Assembly (NCBI GenBank): GCA_002714485.1
Contig: PAXM01000010.1
Coordinates: 7,519-13,305 of the forward strand
From: Acidimicrobiaceae bacterium
GTDB lineage: Bacteria > Actinomycetota > Acidimicrobiia > Acidimicrobiales > MedAcidi-G1
Direction of reading: 5' to 3'
DNA: 5,787 nt
Made by a program: the position numbers and the translations under genes. The notes beneath the pieces were generated by a model that saw nothing but the letters and a program-made list of their open reading frames with translations, had not been told where the DNA came from and did not search any database. Shown piece by piece: positions 5,100 to 5,787 of the stretch (within the stretch, counting starts at the first letter, position 1; each line of letters starts with the position of its first letter).

Positions 5100-5787
5100 C
5101 CCTGCTGGTCGTCGGAGCGGCTGGTCAGTTGGGGCGAGAGATGGTCCGAGTGGCATCGGCGAGCCACCTCGTAGTGGGTCTGAGCCGGGATGACCTGGAC
5201 GTGACCGATCCTGTTGCGGTGCGGATCGCGATAGAGGCCCACCGGCCATCAGTGGTCGTCAACGGCGCGGCGTGGACCGACGTAGACGGTTGTGAGTTGG
5301 ATCCTGAACGGGCCGACCTGGTCAATGCCCGAGCGGTCGGTTACCTGGCCGAGGCCTGCGACCTGGTCGGGGCGCACCTTGTTCAGGTGTCGACCGATTT
5401 CGTGTTCGACGGGACACCGGGGCCCGACGGCGTGTTGGCCCCCTATGACGAGGACCATCCGACTAACCCGTTGAACGTCTACGGCGTTTCGAAGTTGGCT
5501 GGCGAGCTGGCGGCCGGTGCGGGCGCCACGGTGGCCCGTACCACCTGGTTGCAGTCGGCTGACGGCCCGGGGATGGTGGGCCGGATGCTGGCCGACCTGG
5601 AGGGGGAGGGGCCGGTCGAGTTGCTCGGTGATCGCCGAGCCTGTCCCACCTTTATTGTCGACCTGGTACCGCTCCTACTGGAGTTGGCCGACGAACGGGT
5701 GCCCGGCGTGGTGCACGTGGTGAACGGGGGCGTGGCCTCGTGGGCTGAGGTGGGCCGCCTGGTGGCCACCGAGATCGGAGCGGACCC
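5096..5787 (+). CDS. rmlD: dTDP-4-dehydrorhamnose reductase (3'-truncated by window edge)
   Basis: Last step of the pathway: NAD(P)H-dependent reduction of dTDP-4-keto-L-rhamnose to dTDP-L-rhamnose. The frame opens with ATG at 5096, overlapping the rmlB stop as ATGA, and stays open for 230 codons to the right edge. The usual length is about 290-300, so roughly 60-70 residues are missing. A G-run (5085-5089) six bases upstream may serve as ribosome-binding site. Visible motifs: VVGAAGQLGRE (5-15), DVTDP (35-39), VNGAAWTDVDGCE (55-67), QVSTDFVFDG (97-106), NVYGVSKLAGE (127-137), RTTWLQ (148-153) and CPTFIVDL (183-190). The catalytic Thr100, Tyr129 and Lys133 are intact. Phe102 replaces the usual Tyr of STDYVFDG, a mild change. 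No in-frame stop was seen within the window. Confidence 0.93.
   Translation, partial: MTLLVVGAAGQLGREMVRVASASHLVVGLSRDDLDVTDPVAVRIAIEAHRPSVVVNGAAWTDVDGCELDPERADLVNARAVGYLAEACDLVGAHLVQVSTDFVFDGTPGPDGVLAPYDEDHPTNPLNVYGVSKLAGELAAGAGATVARTTWLQSADGPGMVGRMLADLEGEGPVELLGDRRACPTFIVDLVPLLLELADERVPGVVHVVNGGVASWAEVGRLVATEIGAD

Noticed and set aside
5479..5769. Short open frames on both strands at the right end
   Set aside because: All lie within the rmlD frame, which carries intact catalytic and cofactor motifs over the whole stretch.
2476..5787. Antibiotic or deoxysugar biosynthesis cluster, suggested by the StrD-like long-form RmlA
   Set aside because: The four genes present are the standard dTDP-rhamnose set. 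No glycosyltransferase, aminotransferase or polyketide gene is visible, so a housekeeping envelope role is simpler.

Overview
The window is high-GC DNA with strong third-position G/C bias, GTG starts and tightly packed genes, all on the + strand. This suggests an actinobacterium. The style of the SpoIID protein and the dTDP-rhamnose genes would fit Acidimicrobiia or a relative, but that placement is an inference without a database search. No RNA genes, mobile elements or CRISPR arrays were seen.

Layout. (1) Positions 1-2426 hold the 3' part of a large gene for a secreted cell-wall protein. It has at least four LysM peptidoglycan-binding repeats on an exact 57-residue period. A SpoIID/LytB-type domain follows, interrupted by a Thr/Pro-rich acidic segment, and then a C-terminal tail containing a duplicated helical motif. 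The gene's start lies left of the window. (2) A 49-bp gap (2427-2475) carries a perfect 7-bp inverted repeat and a TANNNT -10-like element placed so that the next gene could be read from a leaderless transcript. (3) Positions 2476-5787 hold four adjoining genes in the order rmlA (long form), rmlC-like, rmlB and rmlD. They are joined by short overlaps or a 1-nt gap. rmlD runs off the right edge.

Function. RmlA makes dTDP-glucose from glucose-1-phosphate and dTTP. RmlB dehydrates it to dTDP-4-keto-6-deoxyglucose. The RmlC-like protein is expected to epimerise it at C3/C5, and RmlD reduces the product to dTDP-L-rhamnose. Together they form a complete nucleotide-sugar pathway that would feed cell-envelope glycans. 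The LysM-SpoIID protein upstream acts on, or at least binds, peptidoglycan, so the window as a whole is an envelope-building locus.

The pathway itself is well known. The less ordinary points are the RmlC-like protein, which keeps the catalytic His and Asp but not two substrate-binding positions of classical RmlC; the duplicated C-terminal helical motif of the SpoIID protein; the long insertion inside its SpoIID region; and the hairpin and possible leaderless start in front of rmlA. I did not find evidence of a wholly new system.
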